Shown here: positions 53,051 to 61,966 of the stretch, piece by piece
Position numbering within the stretch: position 1 is the stretch's first letter
How the letters are laid out: the number at the start of each line of letters is the position of its first letter
Source of the DNA: Streptomyces sp. NBC_00259
GTDB taxonomy: Bacteria; Actinomycetota; Actinomycetes; Streptomycetales; Streptomycetaceae
Direction: 5' to 3'
Length of the DNA stretch: 64,000 nucleotides
NCBI RefSeq assembly: GCF_036181745.1
Contig: NZ_CP108080.1
Span: 1,550,001 to 1,614,000 of the forward strand
Program-made: the position numbers and the translations under genes
The notes under the pieces: generated by a model
Databases searched by the model: none
Told to the model about the DNA's origin: nothing
The model's input: only the letters and a program-made list of their open reading frames with translations

Positions 53051-53347
53051 GTGCACACAGACGACCCCACCTCCCGGCCGTACGAGGGCCGGACCGCTTC
53101 GGCCACTCCGATCTACGACGCGCTGTACTCCGAGTACCTGAGGGCGTTCCGGGCACTGCCCGGGGACCGGAGCGGCGAGGAGGACCTCGGCTTCAAGGGA
53201 TTCGGTGTCGGCCTGGACGCCGGCCACACCGGCTTCCGGTCCAGGGTCGGCCGGCATTCGAGCGCCTGGCAGGCAGGGATCCGGCAGGGGGGCGGTCAAC
53301 ATCGTCTCCCCGCCGCCCTGCCGCCCGCTCCCCGCAGGGGGCTGTGA
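53051..53347 (+). CDS. Small conserved hypothetical protein
   Basis: A 98-residue frame from GTG 53051: HTDDPTSRPYEGRTASATPI, YDALYSEYLRAFRALPGDRS, then GEEDLGFKGFG and a basic C-terminus (LPAALPPAPRRGL). The Tyr/Leu helix in the middle is convincing coding sequence. There is no recognised domain. It ends 8 bp before a strong terminator shared with der. Confidence 0.6.
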   Translation: MHTDDPTSRPYEGRTASATPIYDALYSEYLRAFRALPGDRSGEEDLGFKGFGVGLDAGHTGFRSRVGRHSSAWQAGIRQGGGQHRLPAALPPAPRRGL

Positions 53348-53354
53348 GGGCGGT

Positions 53355-53405
53355 GACACGGCGAAGCGGCCGGGACGGTATCCGTCCCGGCCGCTTCGCC
53401 GTGTC
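53355..53405. terminator. 24-bp perfect hairpin between convergent genes
   Basis: Arms 53355-53378 and 53382-53405 pair without mismatch around a TAT loop, between the small hypothetical gene and der. It is the longest hairpin in the window. Confidence 0.92.
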
Positions 53406-53425
53406 CGCGTCGCCGCTGCGCGCCG

Positions 53426-54874
53426 TTACTTCTTCTTCCCGCGCTTCTCGCGCACCCGCACGGAGATGTGGATCGGGGTGCCCTCGAATCCGAACTCCTC
53501 ACGCAGCCGGCGCTCGACGAAGCGGCGGTAGCCGTGCTCCAGGAAGCCGGAGGCGAAGAGGACGAAGCGCGGCGGCTTCGTACCCGCCTGCGTACCGAAC
53601 AGGATCCGGGGCTGCTTTCCGCCGCGGATCGGGTGCGGATGGGCGGCGACCAGCTCGCCGAGGAAGGCGTTGAGACGGCCGGTGGGAACGCGGGTCTCCC
53701 AGCCCTCCAGGGCCGTCTCGATCGCGGGGACCAGCTTCTCCATGTGCCGGCCGGTCGAGGCCGAGACATTCACCCGGGGCGCCCAGGAGACCTGCTGCAT
53801 CTCGGTCTCGATCTCGCGCTCCAGGTAGTAGCGGCGCTCCTCGTCGAGGGTGTCCCACTTGTTGTACGCGATGACGAGCGCACGGCCCGCCTCGACGGCC
53901 ATCGTGATGATCCGCTGGTCCTGGACGGAGATGGACTCGCTGGTGTCGATCAGTACGACGGCGACCTCGGCCTTCTCGACGGCGGCCGCGGTGCGCAGCG
54001 AGGCGTAGTAGTCCGCGCCCTCCTGGAGGTGGACCTTCTTGCGGATACCCGCGGTGTCCACGAACTTCCAGGTGGTACCGCCGAGTTCGATGAGCTCGTC
54101 GACGGGGTCGCGGGTGGTGCCCGCCATCTCGTTGACGACGACGCGCTCCTCGCCCGCCACCTTGTTCAGCAGGGACGACTTGCCGACGTTCGGGCGGCCG
54201 ATGAGGGCGATGCGGCGCGGGCCGCCGCCGGCGGTGCCGAAGGTCTGGGCGGGGGCGTCGGGGAGGGCCTCGAGGACCTGGTCGAGCAGGTCGCCGGTGC
54301 CCCGGCCGTGCAGCGCGGACACCGGGTACGGCTCGCCGAGACCGAGGGACCAGAGCATGGCGGCGTCGGCCTCGGCGGAGGGGCCGTCGACCTTGTTGGC
54401 CGCGAGCACGACGGGCTTCCCCGCGCGGCGCAGCAGCTTCACGACGGCCTCGTCCGTGTCGGTGGCGCCGACGGTGGCGTCCACGACGAAGACGACCGCG
54501 TCGGCGGCCTCGATGGCGAACTCGGCCTGGGCGGCGACGGAGGCGTCGATACCGAGGACGTCCTGCTCCCAGCCGCCGGTGTCGACGACCTTGAAGCGGC
54601 GGCCTGCCCACTCGGCCTCGTAGGTGACCCGGTCACGGGTGACCCCGGGCTTGTCCTCGACGACGGCCTCACGGCGGCCGATGAAGCGGTTCACCAGGGT
54701 CGACTTGCCGACGTTCGGACGGCCGACGACGGCGAGAACGGGCAGCGGGCCGTGGCCGGCCTCCTCGATCGCGCCCTCGACGTCCTCGGGGTCGAACCCC
54801 TCCTCCGCGGCGAGCTCCATGAACTCCGCGTACTCGGTGTCGCCGAGTGCCCCGTGGTCGTGCTGGTCGTTCAT
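53426..54874 (-). CDS. der: Ribosome-assembly GTPase Der (EngA)
   Basis: A 482-residue double GTPase. G domain 1 has [22 protein letters not shown] and NKVD. G domain 2 has [22 protein letters not shown] and NKWD. A C-terminal KH-like domain follows ([18 protein letters not shown] at the end). It acts in 50S subunit maturation. The start ATG 54874 has an AGGAA site. The 45-residue acidic N-terminal extension ([20 protein letters not shown]) is usual for actinobacterial Der. It is followed upstream by plsC and cmk in the usual actinobacterial order. Confidence 0.97.
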   Translation of the reverse strand: MNDQHDHGALGDTEYAEFMELAAEEGFDPEDVEGAIEEAGHGPLPVLAVVGRPNVGKSTLVNRFIGRREAVVEDKPGVTRDRVTYEAEWAGRRFKVVDTGGWEQDVLGIDASVAAQAEFAIEAADAVVFVVDATVGATDTDEAVVKLLRRAGKPVVLAANKVDGPSAEADAAMLWSLGLGEPYPVSALHGRGTGDLLDQVLEALPDAPAQTFGTAGGGPRRIALIGRPNVGKSSLLNKVAGEERVVVNEMAGTTRDPVDELIELGGTTWKFVDTAGIRKKVHLQEGADYYASLRTAAAVEKAEVAVVLIDTSESISVQDQRIITMAVEAGRALVIAYNKWDTLDEERRYYLEREIETEMQQVSWAPRVNVSASTGRHMEKLVPAIETALEGWETRVPTGRLNAFLGELVAAHPHPIRGGKQPRILFGTQAGTKPPRFVLFASGFLEHGYRRFVERRLREEFGFEGTPIHISVRVREKRGKKK

Positions 54875-54952
54875 GAAGTCCGTTCCTCGTTCATTCGTGG
54901 TCGGTGAGCCGGGACGGGCCAAAGGGCCCGGGGCTCACTACTGAAGTCTCGC

Positions 54953-55597
54953 TCAGCGCCCGGTGAGACGCCTGGCGTTTTCCAGGTGGGCGGTGAGCCG
55001 CTCCTGGATGCGTACCGTCGCCTCGTCGAGCGCCTTGCGGGTACGCAGGCCGCTGCCGTCACCGGCCGCGAAGGGATCGCCGAAGACGATGTCGACGCGG
55101 CTGCGCAGCGGGGGCAGCGCCCGTATCAACCGTCCGGTCCGCTCGCTGCTTCCCAGGACGGCGACCGGGAGGATCGGCGCCCCGGAGCGCACCGCGAAGT
55201 ACGCGAGCCCGGCGCGGATCGAGGAGAAGTCGCCTCCGCCCCGCGTGCCCTCGGGGAAGATCCCGAGCACGCCGCCGTCCTCCAGGACGCCGAGGGCGCT
55301 GGTGACGGCGGCGCGGTCGGCGCTCGTACGGTCCACCTTGAGCTGCCCGATCCCGGTGAGGAAGGGGTCGAGCGGGCCGATGAACGCCTCTTTCTTGATC
55401 AGGAAGTGCACCGGCCTGGGCGCGGTGCCCATCAGCATCGGGCCGTCGATGTTGTGCGCGTGGTTGACGGCGAGGATGACCGGCCCGGTCGCGGGAACCC
55501 GCCAGGCTCCCAGCACCCGCGGCCGCCACAGGGTGTTCATGAGGCCGATGCCGATCGCCCGGCCGACGGCTGCGCCCTTCGCGGACGGTGCGGTCAC
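54953..55597 (-). CDS. plsC: 1-acyl-glycerol-3-phosphate acyltransferase (PlsC family)
   Basis: A 214-residue protein. AVNHAHNIDGPML contains the HX4D catalytic motif and FPEGTRGGGDFSS the acyl-acceptor FPEGTR motif. LIKKEAFIGPLDPFLTGIGQ is block III. It transfers an acyl chain to lysophosphatidic acid at the membrane. The GTG start overlaps the cmk stop (GTGA), so cmk-plsC-der is a coupled unit. Confidence 0.92.
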   Translation of the reverse strand: MTAPSAKGAAVGRAIGIGLMNTLWRPRVLGAWRVPATGPVILAVNHAHNIDGPMLMGTAPRPVHFLIKKEAFIGPLDPFLTGIGQLKVDRTSADRAAVTSALGVLEDGGVLGIFPEGTRGGGDFSSIRAGLAYFAVRSGAPILPVAVLGSSERTGRLIRALPPLRSRVDIVFGDPFAAGDGSGLRTRKALDEATVRIQERLTAHLENARRLTGR

Positions 55598-56283
55598 TTC
55601 GCGGCCCGCTTCTCCTCAACGAGAGCGACGACACACTCGATGACCTGCGAAAGCGTGAGCTCGGTGGTGTCGACCTCGACGGCGTCGTCCGCCTTGGCGA
55701 GCGGGGAGGTCTTGCGGCCGGCGTCGGCGGCGTCCCGCTTGACCAGCGCTTCGCGGGTGGCGGCGAGGTCGGTCGCCTCCTTGCCCTTCAGCTCACCGCT
55801 GCGGCGGGCCGCCCGGGCCTCCGGGGAGGCGGTCAGGAAGATCTTCAGGTCGGCGCCGGGGAGAACGGTCGTCCCGATGTCACGGCCCTCGACCACGATG
55901 CCCTTCGCGACCTTCGCGGCGGCCGAGGCGATGGTCCGCTGCAGCTCGGTGATCCGGGCGCGCACCTCCGGGACCGCGCTGACGGCGCTCACCTTGGAGG
56001 TCACCTCCTGGGTGCGGATCGGGCCGGAGGCGTCCAGACCGTCGACGGTGATCGTCGGGGCCGCCGGGTCCGTGCCGGACTCGATCACCGGCTTCCCGGA
56101 GGCGCTCGCGATCGCGGCGGGGTCGTCGACGTCGATGCCGTTGCTGATCATCCACCAGGTGATCGCGCGGTACTGGGCGCCGGTGTCCAGGTAGCTCAGG
56201 CCCAGCTCTGCGGCGACCGCCTTGGAGGTGCTCGACTTGCCCGTGCCGGAGGGGCCGTCGATGGCGACGATCACGGATTCCAC
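55594..56283 (-). CDS. cmk: Cytidylate kinase
   Basis: A 229-residue nucleoside monophosphate kinase. DGPSGTGKSSTSKAVA (residues 9-24) is the P-loop. LDTGAQYRAITWW, VVEGRDIGTTVLPGADLKIF and ATREALVKRDAADAGRKTSP match CMP-binding and lid regions. The motif DTGAQYR replaces the more common DTGAMYR. It converts CMP/dCMP to the diphosphate. A hairpin (56375-56411) separates it from tyrA. Confidence 0.96.
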   Translation of the reverse strand: MESVIVAIDGPSGTGKSSTSKAVAAELGLSYLDTGAQYRAITWWMISNGIDVDDPAAIASASGKPVIESGTDPAAPTITVDGLDASGPIRTQEVTSKVSAVSAVPEVRARITELQRTIASAAAKVAKGIVVEGRDIGTTVLPGADLKIFLTASPEARAARRSGELKGKEATDLAATREALVKRDAADAGRKTSPLAKADDAVEVDTTELTLSQVIECVVALVEEKRAAK

Positions 56284-56374
56284 GGTGTCGGAGACCTTCC
56301 TGATACGCGTTTGCGGGCAGGCGGGAATGCCAGGGTGCCCCGCACAAGGTTACCGACTGCGCGCCCCTGCTTTT

Positions 56375-56411
56375 CCCGGGGCTCCGTCCGGTGATCGGGG
56401 GGAGCCCCGGG
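56375..56411 (-). terminator. Hairpin between tyrA and cmk
   Basis: CCCGGGGCTCC (56375-56385) and GGAGCCCCGGG (56401-56411) form a perfect 11-bp stem with a 15-nt loop, downstream of the tyrA stop. Confidence 0.65.
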
Positions 56412-56445
56412 ACGGGGCCGGGAAGGCGCCGGAACGGACCCGGGG

Positions 56446-57531
56446 CTACTGGCGCAGCGCCCAGCCCCGCTCGCGCAGCGCCGCGGACAGGACCGCCGCG
56501 GCCGCGGGCTCCACCATGAGCTGGACCAGACCCGCCTGCTGGCCGGTGGCGTGCTCGATACGGACGTCCTCGATGTTGACGCTCGCACGGCCCGCGTCCG
56601 CGAAGATGCGGGCGAGCTCGCCGGGCTGGTCGCTGATGAGGACGGCGACCGTCTCGTACGTCGTCGGGGCGGCGCCGTGCTTGCCGGGGACGCGCTCGCG
56701 GCCGGCGTTGCCGCGGCGCAGGACGTCCTCGACGCCGCCCGCGCCGTCGCGGCGTTTGTCCTCGTCGGAGGACTGCAGGGCCCGTAGCGCGCGGACCGTC
56801 TCGTCGAGGTCGGCGGCGACGCCCGCGAGGACGTCGGCGACAGGCCCCGGGTTCGCGGAGAGGATGTCGATCCACATCCCGGGGTCGGAGGCCGCGATGC
56901 GCGTGACGTCCCGGATGCCCTGCCCGCAGAGCCGTACCGCCGTCTCGTCCGCGTCCGCGAGCCGTGCCGCGACCATGGACGAGATCAGCTGCGGGGTGTG
57001 GGAGACCAGCGCGACGGCCCGGTCGTGGGCGTCGGCGTCCATCACGACCGGGACCGCGCGGCAGAGCGCGACCAGCTCCAGCGCCAGGTTCAGCACCTCG
57101 GTGTCGGTGTCGCGGGTCGGGGTGAGCACCCACGGCCGGCCCTCGAAGAGATCCGCGGTCGCGGCGAGCGGGCCCGAGCGCTCCTTGCCGGACATGGGGT
57201 GCGTACCGATGTACGAGGACATGTCGACGCCGAGCGCTTCCAGCTCACGCCGCGGGCCGCCCTTGACGCTGGCCACGTCGAGGTAGCCGCGTGCGGTCCC
57301 GGCGCGCATCACCTCGGCGAGCGCGGCGGGTACGTGCGCGGGCGGCACGGCGACGATGGCGAGATCGACGGGGCCCTCCGGCGCCTCGTCCGAGCCGGCG
57401 CCGAGCGCGGCGGCGGTCCTCGCCCGGGCCGGGTCGTGGTCCCTGAGGTGCACGGTGACGCCTCGCCCGGCGAGCGCCAGGGCGGCGGACGTACCGATCA
57501 GTCCGGTTCCGATGACGAGAGCGGTTCTCAC
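56446..57531 (-). CDS. tyrA: Prephenate dehydrogenase with C-terminal ACT domain
   Basis: A 361-residue protein. VIGTGLIGTSAALALAGRGV is the NAD-binding GxGxxG. IGTHPMSGKERSGPLAATAD contains the catalytic His region. The last about 80 residues (TVAVLISDQPGELARIFADA, VNIEDVRIEHATGQQAGLVQ) are an ACT regulatory domain, probably for tyrosine feedback. It makes 4-hydroxyphenylpyruvate from prephenate. The GTG start overlaps the aroH stop (GTGA), so the two steps of tyrosine synthesis are coupled. Confidence 0.95.
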   Translation of the reverse strand: MRTALVIGTGLIGTSAALALAGRGVTVHLRDHDPARARTAAALGAGSDEAPEGPVDLAIVAVPPAHVPAALAEVMRAGTARGYLDVASVKGGPRRELEALGVDMSSYIGTHPMSGKERSGPLAATADLFEGRPWVLTPTRDTDTEVLNLALELVALCRAVPVVMDADAHDRAVALVSHTPQLISSMVAARLADADETAVRLCGQGIRDVTRIAASDPGMWIDILSANPGPVADVLAGVAADLDETVRALRALQSSDEDKRRDGAGGVEDVLRRGNAGRERVPGKHGAAPTTYETVAVLISDQPGELARIFADAGRASVNIEDVRIEHATGQQAGLVQLMVEPAAAAVLSAALRERGWALRQ

Positions 57532-57890
57532 TGGGCGATGTCCTTGCGAAGGGCGGCCGCGGCACCGAGGTACACGTGCGCGATCTCGGACTTGGGCAGG
57601 TCCGACTCGATGTGCGCGAGGATGCGCACGACCCGCGGCATGGCTCCCGCGATGTCGAGTTCCTGGGCGCAGATGAGCGGTACGTCGACGATGCCGAGAC
57701 CGCGTGCCGCGGCGGCCGGGAAGTCGCTGTGCAGATCCGGGGTGGCGGTGAACCAGACGCTGATCAGGTCGTCCGCCGTGAGCCCGTTCCGCTCCAGGAT
57801 GGCGGTGAGCAGCTCACTGACCTGATCGTCCATGTGCCCGGCGTCGTCGCGGTCCAGCTGGACGGCTCCCCGGACGGCTCGTACCGCCAC
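57528..57890 (-). CDS. aroH: Chorismate mutase, AroH type
   Basis: A 120-residue AroH-fold enzyme. VRAVRGAVQLDRDDAGHMDD, RNGLTADDLISVWFTATPDL, PLICAQELDIAGAMPRVVRI and the LRKDI end contain the family's active-site Arg and Glu positions. It rearranges chorismate to prephenate, the substrate of the overlapping tyrA gene. Confidence 0.95.
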   Translation of the reverse strand: MAVRAVRGAVQLDRDDAGHMDDQVSELLTAILERNGLTADDLISVWFTATPDLHSDFPAAAARGLGIVDVPLICAQELDIAGAMPRVVRILAHIESDLPKSEIAHVYLGAAAALRKDIAQ

Positions 57891-58064
57891 GTCGTGCTCC
57901 TCCTCGACTGTGGGAACGCTCTCGACCGTGCGAACGCTCCGACTGCTCGGGTCAGCCTAGGGGGCGTCCGGGCACACCGGCGCGGCGGCCGCCCTCCGGG
58001 ACACGAGGTGACGCGAGGTCACACGGGGGCCGGCCGCCGCGCTTCGGCTGGGGGGTCCGCGCGA

Positions 58065-58502
58065 TCAGACCCGCTGCTGCCGGATGATGTCCTCCAGCGA
58101 ACCGCCCTGCGGGAGCTGGCCCGAGGGGGTCAGCTTGTCGACGGCCTGCGGCAGGGACCGGGCGATCTGGTCAGCCGCCTGCTGCGGCGTCACGCCGGTC
58201 TGCTGGGCGACCTTGTCGAGGGTCTCGTTCGGCAGCGCCTCGGCGATCTGCCCGCCGCTGACCGGCTCGTTCTGTCCGGTGCCGATCCAGGACTGCGCCT
58301 GGTCCGCGAGGCCGGACTTGGTGAGCATGTCCATCAGGCCGCCGAGCGGATTGCCGGCGCCACCGGCCTGGCCGCCGCCCTGTCCGCCGGCGAGCGCGCC
58401 GAGGAGTGCTCCCAGGATGTTGCCGCCGGAGGAGCCGCCCTGGCCGTTGCCGCTGCCGCCGAGGAGGCTGCCCAGAAGACTGCCGAGATCGTTTCCCGCC
58501 AT
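58065..58502 (-). CDS. YidB-like (DUF937) protein
   Basis: A 145-residue protein from ATG 58502 with AAAGG upstream. Gly/Leu/Ser repeats at the N-terminus (LGSLLGSLLGGSGNGQGGSS, GALLGALAGGQGGG) are followed by GLMDMLTKSGLADQAQSWIG and GQNEPVSGGQIAEALPNETL, then the helical VAQQTGVTPQQAADQIARSL. This is the YidB/DUF937 pattern. The function is unknown. It is a single-gene unit. Confidence 0.88.
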   Translation of the reverse strand: MAGNDLGSLLGSLLGGSGNGQGGSSGGNILGALLGALAGGQGGGQAGGAGNPLGGLMDMLTKSGLADQAQSWIGTGQNEPVSGGQIAEALPNETLDKVAQQTGVTPQQAADQIARSLPQAVDKLTPSGQLPQGGSLEDIIRQQRV

Positions 58503-58665
58503 GGTCCTGCCTTTCGCCTGTGAGGAAGGGGGAATCACGGTCAATGTCGCCCACACCGGGCACTGCCGCCACTCGGGCTACTACGGACCGTTGCTCAGGT
58601 GGACACAGCGCGTCACGTCGGATTGCATGGAGGTCCATGGCCCGCCGTCCTCGCGGGAGGCGCCG

Positions 58666-59364
58666 ATGAAGCGCGCAGGACCACTGATCACCCTGATCAC
58701 CGGGCTGGTGGTCGGCCTGTTCATGCTGTCGCTGAACGCGACGACCGGTAAGCCCGCGCCCTCGTCGTACGGCCGTGCGACGCCCAGCCCGGCCGCGAGC
58801 CCCACCGCGCCCCGGCCTCCCAGTCCCGCGCCGAGCAAGCCCGCGACACCGACGGCGAATCCCCGCATCCCCGCGGTCCCCTCGCCGTCCCCGAGTCCGG
58901 TCCCGGACGCCAGGTACGCGGGCCGCACGGCCGACGACACCGCCTCCGTCGCCATCACCCTGCGCAAGGGCAGGGCGGTGGCCTACTTCTGCGACGGCCA
59001 CACCCGGGAAGCGTGGCTGCGCGGTGCCGTCGAAGGCGACGGCAGCATGCATCTGACGGGCCGGGGCGGCTCGAAGCTCGACGGCGCCGTGAGCGGGGGG
59101 CAGGTCACCGGGACGGTGGTGGTCGAGGACCGCAGCTCGCCGTTCACCGCCGCCGAGGCGGGCGGACGGGCGGGGGTCTACCGCGCCACGGCCCAGGTCC
59201 GCGGCACCAAGGTGGTCGGCGGCTGGATCGTCCTCCAGAACGGCCGCCAGGTCGGCATCGTCAACCGTGGCGGCAAGCCGGCCGCGGCTCCCCCGATCGA
59301 CCCCGCCACCGGCCGGGTCGAGGTGGACGGCACCCCGCTGACCGCCGCCCCCGTCGTCCCCTGA
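58666..59364 (+). CDS. Membrane-anchored or secreted protein with Pro/Ser linker
   Basis: A 232-residue protein from ATG 58666 (GGGAGG 5 bases upstream). The N-terminal hydrophobic segment is LITLITGLVVGLFMLSLNAT, then about 55 residues of Pro/Ser/Ala/Thr (SPSPSPVPD and similar). The globular part is TADDTASVAITLRKGRAVAY, FCDGHTREAWLRG and VYRATAQVRGTKVVGGWIVL. It is probably extracellular. The domain is not recognised. The next two genes follow on the same strand at 20 bp and then with overlap, so it may be part of their operon. Confidence 0.75.
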   Translation: MKRAGPLITLITGLVVGLFMLSLNATTGKPAPSSYGRATPSPAASPTAPRPPSPAPSKPATPTANPRIPAVPSPSPSPVPDARYAGRTADDTASVAITLRKGRAVAYFCDGHTREAWLRGAVEGDGSMHLTGRGGSKLDGAVSGGQVTGTVVVEDRSSPFTAAEAGGRAGVYRATAQVRGTKVVGGWIVLQNGRQVGIVNRGGKPAAAPPIDPATGRVEVDGTPLTAAPVVP

Positions 59365-59384
59365 GCGTCCCTGCGAGGTGCGTC

Positions 59385-59981
59385 ATGAGCGTGGACCCGA
59401 ACGCGCAGACACAGGACCCCCCGTCCCCTCCGCCGAGCGGCGGGAGCCTCGGGGACGCGGCCCGCTATCTCGTCCCGGTGCTGGTCGGGGCGGCGGTCGC
59501 GGTGGTCCTCGGGGTGTACGGCAGGTTCCACGAACCGGCGGGTACGGCCTTCAACCTCGCCGGCTTCAGCAGTACGAGCGCGGTGAAGTCCTGGCTGGCG
59601 ACGGCGGCGCTCGCCTTCGGCGTCGTGCAGGTCGTCGCGGCCCTCGCGATGTACGGACGGCTGCCGGGGGTACCCGCCGCCGCCTGGACCCCCGTGCTGC
59701 ACCGCTGGTCGGGCCGGGTGGCGTTCCTGCTCGCGGTGCCGGTTGCCGTGCACTGCCTCTACGGGCTGGGCTATCAGACGTACAGCGCACGGGCGGCATG
59801 GCACTCGCTGATCGGCTGCTTCTTCTTCGGCGCGTTCAGCGTGAAGATGTTGCTGCTGCGCATGGAGCGGCTGCCCGGGTGGCTGCTGCCGGTGGCCGGC
59901 GGCGTCGTTTTCGCCGCGCTCGCCGTCCTGTGGCTCACCTCGGCTCTCTGGTTCTTCCGCACCTTCGGAGTGACGACATGA
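59385..59981 (+). CDS. DUF6529 membrane protein (possible b-type cytochrome)
   Basis: A 198-residue protein with a short Pro-rich cytoplasmic head and about five membrane segments. The segments carry regularly placed His: TPVLHRWSGRVAFLLAVPVA, VHCLYGLGYQTYSARAAWHS and LIGCFFFGAFSVKMLLLRME. The H-R-W...H...H arrangement resembles cytochrome b561/ferric reductase-like haem proteins. Haem binding is my inference. Its stop overlaps the start of the Rieske gene, which suggests an electron-transfer pair. Confidence 0.75.
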   Translation: MSVDPNAQTQDPPSPPPSGGSLGDAARYLVPVLVGAAVAVVLGVYGRFHEPAGTAFNLAGFSSTSAVKSWLATAALAFGVVQVVAALAMYGRLPGVPAAAWTPVLHRWSGRVAFLLAVPVAVHCLYGLGYQTYSARAAWHSLIGCFFFGAFSVKMLLLRMERLPGWLLPVAGGVVFAALAVLWLTSALWFFRTFGVTT

Positions 59982-60475
59982 GTGACGGCGTGCACGACGC
60001 CGTGACGGACCGGCCGGATGCGGAGCGCGGCGTCGCCCGCCGTACCGTCGTGCTCGCGGGCGCCGGTGCGCTGGTGGTGACGGCGGCCGGCTGCACCGAG
60101 TACGGCGACGAGGGCGGCGGCGACGGCACACGGAGCACTCCGCCCGCGCGGGAGCAGTCCGGGAGCGCGCGGCCGCCCGCGGCCGGCGGGCGCCCGCTCG
60201 GCACCACCGCGGAGGTGCCGGAAGGCGGCGGCAAGGTCTTCACGGCCGAGAAGGTCGTGGTGACCCAGCCGGTGCGGGGCGACTTCAAGGCGTTCACCGC
60301 GGTCTGCACCCATCAGGGCTGCCTGGTCGACAAGGTCGAGGACGGCACCATCGACTGCCCCTGCCACGGCAGCAGGTTCCGGATCGAGGACGGGGCGGTG
60401 GCGCAGGGCCCGGCCCGGCGTCCACTGGCCGCGGAGCGGATCACCGTGTCCGGGGACGAGATCCGGCTGACATAG
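59978..60475 (+). CDS. Rieske [2Fe-2S] lipoprotein
   Basis: A 165-residue protein. RRTVVLAGAGALVVTAAGC combines a twin-arginine signal with a lipobox (Cys about residue 39), so export folded and lipid anchoring are likely. After a Gly/Pro/Ser linker the Rieske cluster ligands are in CTHQGC and CPCHGS. It probably passes electrons to or from the coupled DUF6529 membrane protein (ATGA overlap). It is not part of a bc1 complex locus. Confidence 0.92.
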   Translation: MSDGVHDAVTDRPDAERGVARRTVVLAGAGALVVTAAGCTEYGDEGGGDGTRSTPPAREQSGSARPPAAGGRPLGTTAEVPEGGGKVFTAEKVVVTQPVRGDFKAFTAVCTHQGCLVDKVEDGTIDCPCHGSRFRIEDGAVAQGPARRPLAAERITVSGDEIRLT

Positions 60476-60529
60476 ACCAGGTCGGTCGGGGCGGCCGGGG
60501 TCGTCAGGGCGGTCACGTAGCCTGCGCGC

Positions 60530-61282
60530 ATGACTCCCGAAGGCCTGGTGCGCGACCACACGATCTACTCCTGCGTAATGGGTTCCCGGGCCTTCGGACT
60601 GGCGACGGACGGCAGTGACACGGACCGCCGCGGGGTCTTTCTCGCACCGACCCCGCTGTACTGGCGCTTCGAGAAGCCCCCGACCCATGTGGAGGGCCCC
60701 GCACAGGAGCAGTTCTCCTGGGAGCTGGAACGCTTCTGCGAGCTGGCACTGCGCGCCAATCCGAACATCCTGGAGTGCCTGCACTCCCCGCTCGTCGAGC
60801 GCGTCGACGACACCGGCCGTGAACTGCTGGCCCTGCGCGAGGCGTTCCTGTCCCGGCAGGCCCATGCGACGTTCGCCCGCTACGCCATGGGCCAGCGCCG
60901 CAAGCTGGACGCGGACGTACGGCAGCACGGCGCGCCCCGCTGGAAGCACGCGATGCACCTCCTGCGGCTGCTGGCGAGCTGCCGCGACCTGCTGCGCACG
61001 GGCCGGCTCGTGATCGACGTCGGCGACGACCGCGAGCGGCTGCTCGCGGTCAAGCGCGGCGAGGTCGCCTGGCGGGAGGTCGAGTCCTGGATGTCCCGCC
61101 TGTCCGAGGAGGCCGCAGACGCGGCCCTGAGGACTCCGCTCCCGGCCGAGCCGGACCGGGCACGGGTCGAGGACTTCCTCGTACGCGTACGACGCGCCTC
61201 AGCGCATCGACCGGGTCAGCCGGGTGCGTACGACGAAGTCGTGGAGGGCGTCGTGCGCGGCGGTGGGCGCGTCGGCCAGTGA
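60530..61282 (+). CDS. Nucleotidyltransferase, RlaP-like (DNA polymerase beta superfamily)
   Basis: A 250-residue protein. GSRAFGLATDGSDTDRRGV holds the GS...DxD catalytic signature of the MNT/pol-beta fold. ILECLHSPLVERVDDTGREL, FARYAMGQRRKLDADVRQ and WKHAMHLLRLLASCRDLLRT are typical of the predicted nucleotidyltransferases once linked with RNA repair (RlaP). The target molecule is unknown. Its last 84 bp overlap, antisense, the paralogous gene at 61199. Confidence 0.85.
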   Translation: MTPEGLVRDHTIYSCVMGSRAFGLATDGSDTDRRGVFLAPTPLYWRFEKPPTHVEGPAQEQFSWELERFCELALRANPNILECLHSPLVERVDDTGRELLALREAFLSRQAHATFARYAMGQRRKLDADVRQHGAPRWKHAMHLLRLLASCRDLLRTGRLVIDVGDDRERLLAVKRGEVAWREVESWMSRLSEEAADAALRTPLPAEPDRARVEDFLVRVRRASAHRPGQPGAYDEVVEGVVRGGGRVGQ

Positions 61283-61963
61283 GGACTGCGCCTGCGCCTC
61301 GTCCAGCGCGCGGTGCAGCGCTTCCACCTCGGCACGCACGGCCTCACCGTCGACACCCGCGGGCGCGTGCTCGGCCTGCGTCTTCGCCTCGATCAGCTCG
61401 GGCAGCCGGGCGGGTGCCGCCACCTCGCCCAGCAGCGTGGGCAGATCGGCCACCACCTCGCCGGAGCGCATCAGGTGGATGCCGGTGAGCAGCGCCCGGT
61501 AGGTGTAGAGCAGCGGCTTGAGTTCACCGGTCTTCTCGAACAGCCGCCACTGGGTGCCCGCGAATCCGCGGTAGTGGTGGGCGTGGTGTGTGGTCACCAC
61601 ACCGGGCGCGAGTGCGACCAGTTCCCGGTGGGCCTCCGAGGTGTGGGCCACGAGCGGCGAGAGCAGCTGCTCCAGCACATAGCCGTTGCGCCGCAGCATC
61701 AGCCGGACGAACTTCCGCAGGTCGTGGGTGACGAGGTCCATCTCGACCCCGTCCCTGACCCACATCAGGGACCGGGTCTCCTCCGGCTCGCGCAGCCCGA
61801 CCAGCTCCTCCACCGGCAGCAGATGGACACCGCGCAGATCCACGTCCGAGTCGCGGGAGGGAAAGCCGTAGAGGTGCGCGCCGGAGACCGTGGCGAAGAG
61901 CAGGGGATGGGGCTGCTCCGCGACCACGGGGGCGAGTTCGGCGGGGTGGAGGGCCAGTGTCAT
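61199..61963 (-). CDS. Nucleotidyltransferase, RlaP-like paralogue
   Basis: A 254-residue protein with SGAHLYGFPSRDSDVDLRGV, the same GS-type...DxD motif, though GS reads SG-A. VEMDLVTHDLRKFVRLMLRR supplies the third acidic residue, and YRGFAGTQWRLFEKTGELKP with LLYTYRALLTGIHLMRSGEV match the family's RNA-repair-type helical domain. It starts 3 bp after the ADP-ribosylglycohydrolase gene, so it is in that operon. Confidence 0.85.
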   Translation of the reverse strand: MTLALHPAELAPVVAEQPHPLLFATVSGAHLYGFPSRDSDVDLRGVHLLPVEELVGLREPEETRSLMWVRDGVEMDLVTHDLRKFVRLMLRRNGYVLEQLLSPLVAHTSEAHRELVALAPGVVTTHHAHHYRGFAGTQWRLFEKTGELKPLLYTYRALLTGIHLMRSGEVVADLPTLLGEVAAPARLPELIEAKTQAEHAPAGVDGEAVRAEVEALHRALDEAQAQSSLADAPTAAHDALHDFVVRTRLTRSMR

Positions 61964-61966
61964 GGC

